64,000 bases of DNA, from assembly GCA_007922195.1 (NCBI GenBank), contig ML681971.1:1436978-1500977 (forward strand). Direction: 5' to 3'. The DNA comes from Podocnemis expansa. Taxonomy: Eukaryota; Chordata; Testudines; Podocnemididae. Numbering within the stretch: position 1 is the first letter of the stretch; every line of letters starts with the position of its first letter. Below, one piece after another: positions 1 through 11,215 of this stretch. The notes under the pieces were generated by a model. The model had not been told where the DNA came from. It was given only the letters and a program-made list of their open reading frames with translations, and did not search any database. A program made the translations under genes and the position numbers.

Positions 1-10
1 TCCTCCACAT

Positions 11-271
11 TCAGCCATGGAGTCTCCAGGCTGTCAGATGCAGAGACTGGAGATCTGGGAGCAATAGCCTCCCAAGGTCTTGAGAGAGGAGGTCTTGCCA
101 CTTCAGGAGCTCCCATGGAGGAGCTATGAACATATCTATTAGAATTGAAAACCATGGATGGCGGGGCCAAGACAGCACTACTAGGATTACATCTCCCCTG
201 TCCCTCTTTATCTTTAGTGCAACTCGGAGGAGCAACGGGGTCAGGGGAAAAGGGTACAGGAGGCCTCCCAA
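11..271 (-). pseudogene. DIRS-A RNase H tail and start of tyrosine recombinase
   Basis: The 86-codon frame contains VVLSWPRHPWFSILIDM, then LLLPDLQSLHLTAWRLHG. These resemble the conserved block between RNase H and the recombinase of vertebrate DIRS elements (WPRQPWF and LTAWRL). The catalytic recombinase part would lie left of position 1. No start codon of functional meaning is implied, because this is an internal part of a longer pol frame. Confidence 0.7.
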
Positions 272-448
272 TCATGATCTTAGAAATGCATCTGAGAGGG
301 CGACCAGCTCCATGACCCTGAGGGAGCAAAACTGGGGACATTTCTTGTTCCACTGCCTGGCAAACAAACCCACTTGGGGACAGCCCCACCTCCAGAAAAG
401 CATGGGGTAGAGTGACCAATCATGGAGGAGTAAGAACTGCCTGCTGAG

Positions 449-799
449 TCAACCTGCCTTCAAGTTCCAAACCCCTGGGAGATGAGAGGCCATCAGGTAA
501 AAATCGTTCTCTATTGCCAAATTCCATAAACTCACTGCTTCTTGACAGAGGCTGGAAGACCTGATCCCTCCCTGCTTGTTCACATAATACATGGCCACTG
601 TATTGTCTGTTAAGATGCGTATCGCTTTGCCCTGTATTTGGTGTAAGAAGACCTTGCACGCTAAATGAATCGCCCTTAACTCCTTCACATTGATATGAAG
701 GGATTTGTCCCTGTCGGACCCTAACCCTTGAGTCTGATAGCCTGTGCTGAGATGTGCCCCCCACCCCATGTCTGAGGCATCTGAGACCATTGTCAGCAT
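449..799 (-). pseudogene. DIRS-A RNase H
   Basis: The frame of about 116 codons shows the DIRS-type RNase H signature: SDASDMGWGAHLS near the start, ELRAIHLACKVF with its acidic residue, then LTDNTVAMYYVNKQGG. DIRS-C has the same layout (LLELRAVRYAC, MDNTTAMYYINRQGG). The end reads LPGVWNLKAG, where DIRS-C has LPGKNNTIADALSR, so the last catalytic aspartate block is lost or shifted. It is a relic. Confidence 0.8.
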
Positions 800-874
800 A
801 GGGTCCTCCTGTATAAATGGAACTCCCTTCAGAACCGCTTGAAGCCTTGCCCACCAGGTAAGACTTTTTAGAGT

Positions 875-1836
875 CTAGGGGGAGATGGTGCTCACTCTCA
901 CCGGGGGGGGGGGGGGGGGACCACCAGCACATATACCTTGGCTAGCCAAGATTGGAGTGTGCATATTTTTAAGTGGGCTAGGCAGACCACTCGAGTACAG
1001 GAGGCCACGTGTCCCAAAAACTGTAGGTGGTGCCTGACTGTGGTCATTGGGCAACTCTGGAGCATCGTTACCATGTCCACTATGGTTTCGAACCTGGACA
1101 CAGGCAAGAACTCCCTCGCACTGACAGAGTCCAACATTGCACCTATGAATTCTATCCTCTGCACTGGGGCTAAAGTGGACTTTTCTTTGTTTATTTACAG
1201 ACCCAGCTTGCTGCAAGTTCTCAAGGTTAATTCAGCACTGTGTCTGACCTGACTCTGTGACCTGCCTCTTAGAAGTCAGTCGTCTAGGTAAGAAAATATA
1301 CGTACTTCTTTCCTGCAGAGAAACACAGCCACTATGGCCATAGATTTGGTAAAGACCCTGGGGGCTGCAGAAAGGCCAAATGGGAGGGCCGAAAACTGAA
1401 AATGCCGACCTGCCACAATGAAGTGAAAGTATTTCCTGTGTCTTTTGTGGACAGAAACATGGAAATACACATCCTTTAAATCAAAAGCAGCAAACCAGTC
1501 TCCAGGGTTCAGGAATTGGATAACAGATGAAAAAGATACCATGCGGAATTTCTGATTTACTATATACCTGTTGAGTGCTTAGAGGTCCCAGACGGGCCTT
1601 TGGTCCCCATTGGCCTTGGGTATCAAAAAGTATCGGGAATAAAAACCTTTCCCTTCCAGCCCCTGGGGAACTGGTGTCACCGCTCCCAGGGCAAGGAGTG
1701 AGTCCACTTCCCTGATCAGAATTGGCTCGTGAATGGTGTCCCTGAAAAGAGATGGGGAGGGAGGGGAAGGTGGTGGCGCTGAAGAGAACTGGACTGAATA
1801 TCCCTTGGAAATGGTGTTGAGCACCCAATGATCCAC
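875..1836 (-). pseudogene. DIRS-A reverse transcriptase in several frames
   Basis: Three overlapping fragments cover the reverse transcriptase. Codons from 1836 to 1579 carry the fingers (VLNTISKGYSVQF, then NGDQRPVWDL). Codons from 1542 to 1276 carry the palm (AAFDLKDVYFHVSVHKRHRK, LPFGLSAAPRVFTK) and end at YLDD, the catalytic pair, with a stop immediately after. The frame down from about 1164 resembles the connection (IEFIGAMLDS, FLGHVASCTRVV). A 17-base G run at 903-919 lies within it and reads as a proline tract on the coding strand. At least two frameshifts and one stop make it non-functional. Confidence 0.82.
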
Positions 1837-1896
1837 AGTAATCCAGGCCCATTGGTATGAAAAGTAGGAAAGCTGATTTAGGAGTGGCAGGAGGGG

Positions 1897-4432
1897 TCAC
1901 CTGGGGGAGACTGGGTTGCCGCTCCCAGACAAATCTTCAAAAATGGCGTTTGTTGTTGCCTGTGCCTGGCTGTCTCGCACAGCTCTGATGAGAGGTTCCT
2001 GACCCGGACCCCAGGTAAGAACGCCTTCTTCTTTGCTGATGATATTTAGCCCTCTGTCTTTGAGGGAGGAATCTCTGTGCCTATTGTCTAAATTGTAAAG
2101 GAGGCGGGGGTCTAAAAGTACGATGTGATGCCTGCGGTGCATGGATACCTAACGTTTTCAGAGTAACTTTCAAATCTTTTAGACCATGCAGCTTCTTAGT
2201 TGTTTTGGATGACAAAAGACTTGGCCCTTTGAATGGTAAGTCCTGAATAGCATTTTGAACCTCCTATGAAAGGCCGGATGCTTGGTGCCAGGAGGAGCAT
2301 CATATACAAATTGCTGATGCCACAGAGCAACCCGCCAGGTCCGCAAAGTCATAGGCTGTCTGGAGCACTGCTTTAGCCACAGCAATGCCCTCACCTAAGA
2401 GGGTCATGAACTCCAACCTGTGGTCATGAGGAAGGATATCACCAAAGCGCTGGAGAGAACTCCACAGGTTATAGTTGTATCTACCAGAAGTGGCTTGATG
2501 GTTTGCCACTCTGAAGTGTAGACTTGCTGATGAATAAACCTTTTTCCCCAAAAAGGCCCATTTTCTTAAGAAAACAACAAGCAGTTGTGTGGCACTTTAA
2601 GACTAACAGATTTATTTTTTGCATCTGTTAGTCTTAAAGTGCCACACAACTGCTTGTTGTTTTTTTACTGGACTAGACTAACACGGCTATCCCTTTGGAA
2701 ACCATTTTCTTAAGGTCTTTATTCTTCAGTTTTGATGCCAGTTGTCCCTGCCTGTCCTTTTGATTCACTGCATTGACTACTAGATAATCAGGGGGCGGGT
2801 GTGAGAACAGATATTCGAAGTCCTTGGCTGGGACAAAGTCTCGCTGTTCTGCTGTCTTACAAGTAGATGCAACAGAGAAGGGTTTCTGCCATAGGGCTTT
2901 AACGATCTTCATCACTCCTTCATGCACTGGGAGTGCAACCCCTGCGGGGCCCCCAGAAGCCAGAACATTAACAGAGCATCTGAGGATTCTTCCAATTCCT
3001 CAGCTTTGAGATTCAGGTTCACAGCCACTCTCCTAAGCAGGTCTCGGTACAACCTAAAATCATCTGGAATGATCAGCATAGACTGCGTGACCAATCTCTC
3101 TGGGGAGGAGGAAGGCGATTGGGATAAAACCTTAGACCCTGTCTCAGACGAATCTGAGTCCTCTTCACAACTCGCTGGCCTTTTTGAGGCAGATGATGTG
3201 GTTCAGCATCTCCTTGTGTAGGCTATGGTCCCGAATATGGCCACTGACCAGGCCACTGTCCCTGTTGCCAGGGGAGTCCTACAAGGACGGAGAGGGTTGC
3301 AGTCTCCCAAGATGTCACCTTGCAGGAGTTATGAGAGGAAGAAGTAGAGTAGTGAGCAGAACAGGACGTGCGGGTTGAATGCCCCCTGTGTGAGCGTTTA
3401 GGTCTATTCTTAGACCCCCAATGAGAGACTGAGCTCTGGGAAGAGGAGCTGTACCATCTGCTCCGCCTTTTTTTTTTTTTTTTTTTTTTTACCACTGGAG
3501 CTAGTTAATGCCTCCCTACTGTACCTACGACTTCTCTTAAGAGGAGAGGGAGAGGACTTCTTTCTTCTTCTTCCCCTTCCCTCAATGGGAGGCCTCCTGC
3601 AGTGACTGGGTTCTGCAGCCCGGATGTGGGGTCGAACTCCGTGGTGATGATGAGGAGGAGGAAGAAGCCGAGCTCTCTGCCACCCAGGCACGGGAGCTAT
3701 GAGAGCAGGATGAGTGGTGGCGTCTCCTTGGCAACAGGTGATGGTGCAGGGATGCGTCTGCTGCCTCTGTGCCAGAGAGAGATTGGGATGCTCACATCAA
3801 AGGCTCCTCCAGCATCCCACTCCTCCTGTGGTGGTTGAGCCTCCAGGGTAGGAAGGGCCATTAGCTCGTTGGCAGCCCACAAAGCCTCTGGTATAGAGGG
3901 GGCAGGGCAGGGCAGAGGCATCCTCATGCTCTCCAGAGTCAGGGATGGATCTCTGCTTGGGGAACTGTGCACTGGAACCGTGGCTGCACTCCCCACTTCC
4001 AGCGTTGTCAGAGTCTGCTTCTCCTTGCCATGTCCCTTTGGGGACTTTGGTCTCTTCTGCTGTGGCTTTCCTGATCTTGCCCACAGCGACGTACTAAGAT
4101 GGCGAGATAAGCTTTTTTTTGCTGCCTACCCCATCCGGAGCCACAGAATTAGGTACCAAAGCAGACTGTGTCCTCCGAGCCGACACTGTATTCAGGGCCG
4201 ACAGTGTTCCCACCACTTCTGGCAGTGGATTTAGAGCAGCCTCTATGAGGAAAGCCTTCAGGCGATTCTCCCTGTTTTCCTGCATTCGGGGTTTAAATGC
4301 TTTACAAATTTTGCATTTGTCCTTCCTATGCTTTTCCCCCAAGCATTTCAAGCAGCTCTCATGGGGATTGCTGAGGGGAAATGCTTTAGAGCAGTTCTTG
4401 CACAGCTTGAAGCCTGGAGATTTAAGAATCAC
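1897..4432 (-). pseudogene. DIRS-A gag relic with N-terminal zinc-binding cluster
   Basis: Gag is spread over several frames. The N-terminus (4432 to 4094) has cysteines and histidine spaced C-x2-C-x12-C-x2-C-x4-H-x4-C-x2-C (CKNC, CLKC, CKIC), which includes a canonical CCHC knuckle. The middle part is Ser/Arg/Lys-rich. A capsid-like block follows: EYLFSHPPPDYLVVNAVNQK at about 2760-2815 and GKKVYSSASLHFRVANHQA at about 2495-2550. DIRS-C gag shares both blocks (LVVEAANQR; GKKVYTSAALQL). A T run at 3468-3490 encodes lysines on the coding strand. A Penelope tail interrupts it at 2571-2701. Confidence 0.75.
2571..2701 (+). mobile_element. Penelope-like 3' tail, perfect fold-back, with 13-bp TSD
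   Basis: A 131-bp insertion in DIRS-A gag is flanked by CCATTTTCTTAAG at 2558-2570 and 2702-2714. Its left part (2573-2611) is the perfect 39-base inverse of 2623-2661, with an 11-base loop. The right part ends in CTAACACGGCTATCCCTTTG, the 3' terminus shared by the Penelope-like copies at 11770, 43774 (reverse) and 52887. It is a non-coding 3' end retrotransposed on its own. Confidence 0.88.
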
Positions 4433-4529
4433 CCCTGAGAAAAGACCCTTGTCAGGGCAGATTTCTTGGATTATAACTCTGTATGTAAATCTTCTTAAAC
4501 CCTAAACTAAAACTCAACACTAACTAACA

Positions 4530-4768
4530 AACAACAGGAATAGAACGGATTGAATGCAGAGAGGTTCCAATGACCCACTGAAGGCAGAAAGAAGAAACTG
4601 AGCAGGCGAAGACCCGGGAGGTCCTATTATACAGCAGCATTTGTGCCGGATGCCCGACGGCTCAGGAGCCGGGCCTACAGCTACTACTAACAAGAAAAAG
4701 GTTCCAGTGACCGTGCTTGCAGGAGTGCATACACCTAAATTGAGAATTGACACGAGCAAGCACTCAAA
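4530..4768. repeat. DIRS-A terminal repeat (5' end of the element)
   Basis: This non-coding stretch lies upstream of gag. It ends in CACCTAAATTGAGAATTG and then GAGCAAGCACTCAAAAGAGAA, comparable to the right ends of DIRS-C (CACCTAAGGTGGAGCAGTCG) and DIRS-D. Sequence right of about 4769 changes abruptly to DIRS-B reverse transcriptase. The partner repeat would be off the left edge, so the boundary is approximate. Confidence 0.55.
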
Positions 4769-5307
4769 AGAGAATGATAGTTGCTAAGGTGACCATTTTG
4801 AATTTTTGAACTTGGATATATTTTTTGAGAGACCTGAGATCTAGAATCAGTCTCCAACCACTATTGTTCTTCTCTGTAAGGATGCAGTTTGAACAGAAAC
4901 TGTGCTGTAGTATTGAGATGCGACCCTCTCTATGGCTCCTAGCAGGACAAGGTGAGTAACGTTCTGCTGAAAGAGGTGCTATTGGAAGGGATCCCTGAAG
5001 AGGGATGGGGTGAAGTTGGTGGATGGGTAGGTAGAATGGATGTAAAGGGAACTGAATAGCGCTTGATGATGATTTCCAGGGCCCATCTGTCACAGCAACT
5101 ATTGCCCGTTTGGTTAAAAAAAGTGCACAGTTGGTGTTCAAAAACTGATGTCATTCCTGATTGTGGGAGGTGCCTCAGACTCTCAACTATGCCCTCCAAA
5201 TGACAGCTTGGTCTCAGAAGGCTAGGAGAAGGTGAACTGGTTGGATGGTTGTCTCCTCCTCTCTGGGCATTGTTTCTGCTATCTCTGTTGGCAAGAGGAG
5301 TGGGCAT
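4764..5307 (-). pseudogene. DIRS-B reverse transcriptase N-terminal part
   Basis: Two overlapping frames together show the DIRS linker and fingers. One (from about 5307) reads CDRWALEIIIKRYSVPFTS; DIRS-C has SDKWVLEIIQKGYTIPF. The other (from about 5141) ends NNSGWRLILDLRSLKKYIQ and KFKMVTLATII, matching DIRS-C SGSWRPVLDLQRLNEHVQ and RFKMVTVQTII. The palm with the catalytic YLDD is missing because DIRS-A starts at this point. Confidence 0.78.
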
Positions 5308-7710
5308 CTCTTCTCTGGTAAGATTGGAACCTTCTTTACTTGAAGGACAGGGTGTGTATCTCCAGGGTTCTAAGTGTTGCCCTGGAGTCCTTCATTGAGT
5401 GGAGAGTTTCATCTGCCTTTTTGAGAATAAGTTGTCTTTTTTGAAAGGTAAGTCCTCTGCTTTTGTTTGTAGGCCTCAAGATTCCAGAAGACTGAAGCCA
5501 TGAGGCATGGCACATAGTAATGGCTGTCACTATAGTACTGGCTGCTGTAGCCACAACACCCAGTGCATTGTGCAATCAGTTGTCCCTCGTCCACAAGCAA
5601 TTTTAATTGCAGTTGTTTGTCCTCAGGTAAGTATTTCTTTAAGTCATTGATTCTTTCATAGTTGTCACGGTCGTACTTAGCCAGTAACGCACTGCAGTTT
5701 GCAACTCTAAGTTGCTGAGGAATATAACTTGCAACCTAACAAATCTAAGCATTTACCATCTTTGTTCACTGAAGTGGATCTCTGTGTATTCTGCTTGCTT
5801 TTGTGGTGCACCATGTCCACTACCAATGAGCTAGGTGGAGTGAATAGAAAGCCATGCCTTTAGATGGTACATGGTATTTTCTGTCAGCTTTCCTGCAAGT
5901 TGGTGGCATCGAAGCTGGTGTTTACCAGATAGTATCAGCAGGTCTCAGTAGTATCACTTATGGGTAGAGTGACTTTGGTGTTTATGGAAGTATGAAATAT
6001 TCAAAGTAGTTTGTATTGAGACTCTTGTACTTCTTGTAAAGGTATGCCCTGAGACACAGCAACCCTTCTGAATAACTCCTGGAATTGTTTGAAGTCATCT
6101 GTGATTGTGGGAGGAAGAGACACTACAGCTTCATGAGGAGATGAAGATGAGTTGTGCAAAGGAGAGATCTCATCCAGTATTTCCTCTACAGAGTCATCCA
6201 GAGCTTCTTCAGCCTGTGGTGGTGAGACTGGAATGCCTCTCATTGTGCCTGATATAACAGGTCTATTTTTCTCAGGGCTATTTGTTACGTCCTGGTTTGT
6301 CGCCATATGAGTATGAGATATCTTTGTGTAAGGATCTTCATTTGCTGAATCCATTTTCTCATGGCCTTCTCCATGTGAGCTACAGATTTCATTGATGCAT
6401 TAGAAGCTGTTCCGTCAGGAGAAGAATGAAGGAAGTCTGCACAAAAGTATTCTTCCTTATCATTGGATAAAGAAGTGGGTATGGGCGATAGTGGAGAGTG
6501 AGAACCCTGTGGGCATGACGATCTGTCAGTGTCATGTAAAGGAAAGTGAGGGGCTATTGCTATCTGTGAATGGAGCTGAGATTGCTTGGATAGCACTGCT
6601 GTGGGGCACTCTTTCATAAAGGGTGTTGGTGCCAAGGTCTGTTTGACATTTTGGTGGTGCTGTTACTGGTGACAGTATCAACAATCATGCAGAAGTTGGA
6701 GGCACGTATTGGCACCGTTTTAGGTACTGTTCTAGCTGGCATGGATAGCGCCATAGCTGGTTCTGTTTTTTCACTCAGTTCCAGTGTCATTGTATTTGCT
6801 GCAGTACTGGTAGTGGTGTTGCACTAGCTGAAGTGGCCTTTGAAGAAGATGGTACCAATGGGAAACACCTGATTGGCAATCACTTGGCTTTTCATGAGTC
6901 AATGATCAATGGCGCCAGGTCAAGCCAACACCTGAAGCGGAGCACTCATAGCGACGAGATTGGAAGAAGAATCAATATCGACATCGATGACTTGAGCACA
7001 AAGGATGAACATGTAGTGCACTACAGTAATTGCTGTGCCAGGTTAGATGAAAGAGATCTGCAAAAATTGCTAACACATCATCAAAAGGCTCAAAACAACA
7101 TAGCCCCATCTTCAGATTTTAAAATGGTTCAAAACAGTGGTGTGTGAGAGGAATTCTACAGCCAAGTCACGACACTCATATTTAAAAAAAAAACAAAAAA
7201 AAAACCCTTTCACTTTTTCAATCTCAGGCAAAGAAGAAAAGAGCTCTTCAGTCAATCAGTTCATACTCTAAATCACTGATGAAAATCTTCTTTTAAGATG
7301 TAAATGCATCAGCACAGTAAGTGTCTCCCAAAAGAAATGCAGTACAGCCTAGGCTAGTTTTGGCTTTGACTAAACATCTGAAGTAACATGGAAACATTAT
7401 TTACTCTGAGCAGTAATTGAAGTTCTTCAACGTAAGTGCCCCTGTGGATATTCTACTGTGGGAGTGGTAATGCTGCTGTACCTAACATAGGAGTTCTTCA
7501 TCAGTCGTTCCTATTGAACTGCACGTGGACCTCCTCCACCTTGCACTGTGAGCAAGACATAAAAATATCACTGTGTGGTCCAACTGCCCCCCAGTTCCTT
7601 CTCTGGTGTGGAGTTTGCTTTGCAACTCCAAAGCAAAGGGAAGGAGGGTGGTCAGTATAGCATCCACAGGAACATAAACTCAGAGAACCTCAATTACTGC
7701 ACAGCATGAG
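4769..7710 (-). mobile_element. DIRS-B: degraded DIRS retrotransposon cut by DIRS-A
   Basis: From right to left this stretch holds a non-coding terminal region (about 7410-7710), gag (about 7390-5336) and the first part of the reverse transcriptase (5307-4769). The reverse transcriptase stops abruptly where DIRS-A begins. The rest of DIRS-B pol may continue left of the window beyond DIRS-A. The terminal region contains TGAAGTTCTTCAACG and an inverted second copy near 7690 (CCTCAATTACTGC), as expected for DIRS ends. Many stops and frameshifts make it clearly old. Confidence 0.7.
5336..7390 (-). pseudogene. DIRS-B gag relic
   Basis: Broken minus-strand frames resemble DIRS-C gag. The 5336-5575 frame reads MHNALGVVATAASTIVTAIT, then DETLHSMKDSRATLRTLEIH; DIRS-C has MRSLKDSRATLRALGIH. 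The 6001-6354 frame is acidic and Ser/Pro-rich, with ILDEISPLHNSS and FKQFQELFRRVAVSQGIPLQ; DIRS-A has FRLYRDLLRRVAVNLNL in the same place. A degenerate Cys/His cluster may lie near 7300-7390. No frame is intact over the whole gene. Confidence 0.65.
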
Positions 7711-9069
7711 TAATTTTATCTTCTTTGAATTACATCCCCCTGGTGCTCCACTGCGGGTGATTAGAAAGCAATGCTAATGCGACAGTACCCTCCCAGAATC
7801 TGGTCCAGTGTGCCAATATGATCCCCTGATCTCCACTGCTGAACCCTGGACTTGCCCCAATTTGCCAGGTAACTACTCTCTCCTGACTCAGTTCACACTA
7901 GCTTCCCATGTATAATCAGTCCCAGGCAGTGCGTGTGTACCCTCTGACCACTCAGCCAACAGTCCCCAACCAAGCACCCCTAGACTCAGATACCACACCA
8001 GGAACTTCTATCCTACAGAGACTGGGACCCTTCTCCAATCACCATAGACTCACAGACCCATGTCTGTCAATTTAACATTGAAATGGATAGGTCCAGCCTT
8101 GCTCATTCGCACACTCTAAAAGCCACACAGCCGCAGATAAAACAAATATTAGTTTATTGACTAGAATATGATTTTAAGTGAATATATAGCAAATCAATGC
8201 ACCATGACTTAATAAAGAAGTCAGAATTCACCACAAGCAAATAAAAGATATTAAACACATGTTAATCTAATAACACTATTCCAAGATTACTTTTTAGCCT
8301 ATTTCTCCTCATTCTCAATCACAAGACTGGCTGTTAGTGATGTTAAGCCAGCCTTGGCCCTCCTGGCCATAAGGATAAGCCCCATCTCTTGGAGCTGCTT
8401 ACAAAATGGTCTTTCCCTGGCAAAAGCCAAAAGCCTCTCCCCTAGGCAAAAGTGTCTATATTTGTTTTCCAATTCCTCCTTCCACCCCCCATGTCCATCT
8501 CTCTTACTTCACCTTCTCCATGCTGCTGGGTGATTGTGTCCCACTGAGCCAGGGAGGTCAATTTGCATTGTCTTTGTCATGTATCTCTCCAGCCTCTGTG
8601 CTGAGATAGCACTGCTAGTCTGAGCTATGCAACATGCTTCACATCTGCACACATACATGATGCTGCAGGAAATATCATACCACGGTAATTATGTAAAATG
8701 TTATGAGCATTCATAAAGGAACCTTGCATGGTATATTTGGCATCATACCATACAATTACATCGCAAAAGTGAACAGAAAAGTTATATAGATTATAACCTA
8801 GGGAAGCACAGATGTGCATCACAACAGCCCCTAATTGGAAGGCTGTGGCTTTGGAGCAGCATTTACTGCAGATCAATAACAGCATATAGACAGGCAAAAG
8901 TGTCTGCTGATGCCCATGTGACCACTGTAAAACTTGATGGGTACATTTTTGAGAAAAGCAACAGAAGCGGAAAGTAAGTAGATGGGAACTGCTCTAACTG
9001 CAGTAGGAGGCTGTCAATTACATAGGTGGTAGGACAGATAAATACACTGTGAGATCCATTTGGAAAGGC
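7711..9069. other. Gene-free stretch, probably old repeats
   Basis: No coding frame with recognisable homology was seen. The sequence is AT-rich at about 8130-8300. The segment at 8640-8830 resembles, on the reverse strand, the stretch starting near 58450 (both have a broken GATAC/GTATCAT-rich pattern). It may be an old LTR or other dispersed repeat, but no paired ends were found. Confidence 0.3.
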
Positions 9070-9143
9070 ACTGCTTAGAGATGGCTGTCCTTTTGGCTCT
9101 TTTGGCCACTGAAAGGAATAAGGGCAATGATTTTTGGAACAGT

Positions 9144-9332
9144 TTACTTTTGTCCTGGTAGAAAGCTAATGATGTCCAGAGCATGCAAGGCTGCTTCCTG
9201 TTGATTGTGCGAGGCTTTGGAAAGAAACAAGCAAGAAAGATGAAAGAAACAAGGAAGGTAGATAGGTTGATTGGGATATGGATGTAGTATAACCTTTTCT
9301 TTATGAAAAAGTATGCCCAGGGGACACATCAC
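9144..9332 (-). pseudogene. DIRS-E tyrosine recombinase fragment
   Basis: The frame has EKVILHPYPNQPIYLP and NQQEAALHALDIISFL. DIRS-C recombinase has KVSLRPHPKFLPKV and NQQAALHTLDVRRALAFYLD at the same relative place, between the first catalytic Arg and the HxxR block. The catalytic residues themselves are not in this fragment. Confidence 0.62.
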
Positions 9333-10461
9333 AAGGGCTTAAATTTTGCCAACAACTCGAGAAGTAATGCCCTTTTCAAAGATAAACAAACAAAGCAGCA
9401 TGTTGCCAGTGATACAAACAGAGGTCTAGTAAGAAAGCAAAGAATGAGGCTGGGGTCTCAGAATGTGGTTGTATCCCATATGTGAGGGCAAAGATTTTGT
9501 AAGCCCTTCAGAAAAAGTTTTGTGAGCTGGTGCGTGAAGATGGAGTGACTGTCTATATGGCAATGAAAGATTGTGATGGCTGCATATGCACACAGAGGGA
9601 GCTAGTGGCTAACCCTGATTGTTTAAGATGTAAAATATAGTCCATTATAAGTGGTAAGAGGGCATTCATTGCACCAACATGATGGGAAACGCATCAGCAT
9701 CAGGATCTAAGTGTATCTCGGCTTGTTGCATCTGCTGTTCAAGAGTCCCTGTTTAACTGCTTCCAAACAGGTTATTTCCAAATCCTGGAACCACAGAGCA
9801 GTAAGACCTTCAGGCAGAGGAGCTGTGGGTTTGGATGGAGAATGTGACCCATATCCTATGAAAGAAGTCACAGAGTTGGATGGAGAGAGTTTGGTCAGCA
9901 CACTATCAATCCTAAGGAGGCAAGTACACCAGATCTTTCCCAGCTGTGTTGAAGCCACTGTATAAAGACAACTTGAGCTCAGTTTTCTTGAATATTATGA
10001 AGGACATGAAACAAAAGGTGAAAAAAGGAGAAATATAGAGTAGGGAGGAGTCCCACATGATGAGTAATGTGTTATTCAGGGATCTGCATTCCAATTCCTG
10101 TCTCAAGAAGAGCTGAGGACAGTGGGCATTCTCTGGTATGGCAAAAAGGTCCATGGTAGGAAATGTCCAGCAGTTCAAGATACGTTGAAGGGATTGCATG
10201 TCCAGTTCCCATTACTGACCATGGAAGAACTGTCTGCTACATGAGCCTGCAATGGTGTTGTGGTGTCTGGGGAGGCATGTGACAGAGATGGTAAGAGACA
10301 AGTTCCACAGCTTCAGTGTTTGTGAGCAGGAAGAGTGGGACCTCACTCTGCCTTGTCTATTGATGTAAAAACACACAAGTGATGTGCTAAGTTATGAATC
10401 TGATGGTGCAATGTGTGATCAGAGAAAGAGTGTCAGCAGACATGGCAAACCACAAGAAGCT

Positions 10462-11109
10462 TCAGGAGACTGATGTGCAGGGCAGATTCAGAAAGAGATC
10501 ACCTGCCCTGTACTGTTTGGTTGTGAAGGGGCACTCCACAGCTGATAAGGAGGTGTCAGTTGTTAAAAGTATGGGAGGTGCTGGAGAAAGGAAAAGAACT
10601 TCACACAGACATTCCTGAAATGGGTCCACTAGAGTAGTGAGTTCTCGATTATCATGGTCATACGTAGGGGTTAGTACAGGCTGTGTCAGTAAGGGACATA
10701 AATTTTTCATAACTAAGCCTGGAGGCACCACATGTACAAACATGCATAAGTTACTAGGAAGGTGATTACCTCCATGGTTAAGTAGCTGGAGGCATGTTCT
10801 GGCTGAGATCTGGGTGCAAGCTCTGATGTCAACTGTAATCATGAGCTGAGAGCTGGAGAGAAAGGCTCTGGCATCTATGGCATCCATATGTGTGCTAATG
10901 AACTCCAAATATTGCACTGCTGTTACTGTAGTTTCTTCCAGGTTTTTGCAAAGGCTGAAGCTTGAGAAGAAGTGAATGGTCACACAGACAGTAAGGATAA
11001 CAGTTTCAGAGTGGCCCTCAAAGAGACATTTGCCCAAGTATGGAAAACTGATGATGCCCTCTTTGCACAGAGCAGCAATGATTGCTGATAGGACCTTGGT
11101 GAATACCAA
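10462..11109 (-). pseudogene. DIRS-E reverse transcriptase/RNase H junction, 215-codon frame
   Basis: This uninterrupted frame aligns by eye with the end of DIRS reverse transcriptase and the start of RNase H. It reads FTKVLSAIIAALCKEGIISF, then LGKCLFEGHSE where active copies have YLDD, then QYLEFISTHMDAIDARAFLS. Later comes PAPPILLTTDTSLSAVECPF, where active RNase H has a TDAS motif. Despite its length it is a relic, because the catalytic aspartates of the RT motif are gone. The frame may have stayed open by chance or through recent correction. Confidence 0.7.
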
Positions 11110-11215
11110 GAAGCTGTCAACAGTCCAAAAGGCAGTACCATATATTAACAGGATCAGTTTCCAAAATGAACCAGAATGGCTTCATATGATTGTAGCAGAA
11201 TCTTAGGTTTTAATT

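Larger units (their letters stand above)
1..4768 (-). mobile_element. DIRS-A: degraded DIRS retrotransposon, right end in window
   Basis: Minus-strand fragments run from right to left in DIRS order: gag (4432 down to about 1897), reverse transcriptase (1836 to about 900), RNase H (799 to 449), and the linker into the tyrosine recombinase (271 to 11), which continues off the left edge. The 5' terminal repeat is about 4530-4768 and ends in a motif like the DIRS-D ends (GAGCAAGCACTC). Frames are broken many times. A Penelope tail at 2571-2701 interrupts gag. The element abuts DIRS-B reverse transcriptase at about 4769, which suggests that it inserted into DIRS-B. Confidence 0.82.
9070..11215 (-). 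mobile_element. DIRS-E: pol relic (RT, RNase H, recombinase)
   Basis: The order from right to left is reverse transcriptase, RNase H, then tyrosine recombinase, as in DIRS-C. The reverse transcriptase part (11109 downwards) reads FTKVLSAIIAALCKEGIISF then PYLGKCLFEG; the catalytic pair is lost, since the motif is YLGK. QYLEFISTHMDAIDARAFL follows, and further down LLTTDTSLSAVE (start of RNase H). 9912-10199 has PTMDLFAIPENAHC. 9707-9958 has LTALWFQDLE and EAVKQGLLNSRCNK. 9144-9332 has QQEAALHALDIISFLPGQK (recombinase). No gag or terminal repeat was recognised, so it looks truncated on both sides. Confidence 0.75.

Noticed and set aside
6833..7147. 104-codon plus-strand frame
   Set aside because: It lies antisense to DIRS-B gag and has no recognisable domain.
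7711..8900. Possible LTR or endogenous retrovirus remains
   Set aside because: No paired ends, primer site or coding motif found; only a weak texture match to 58450.
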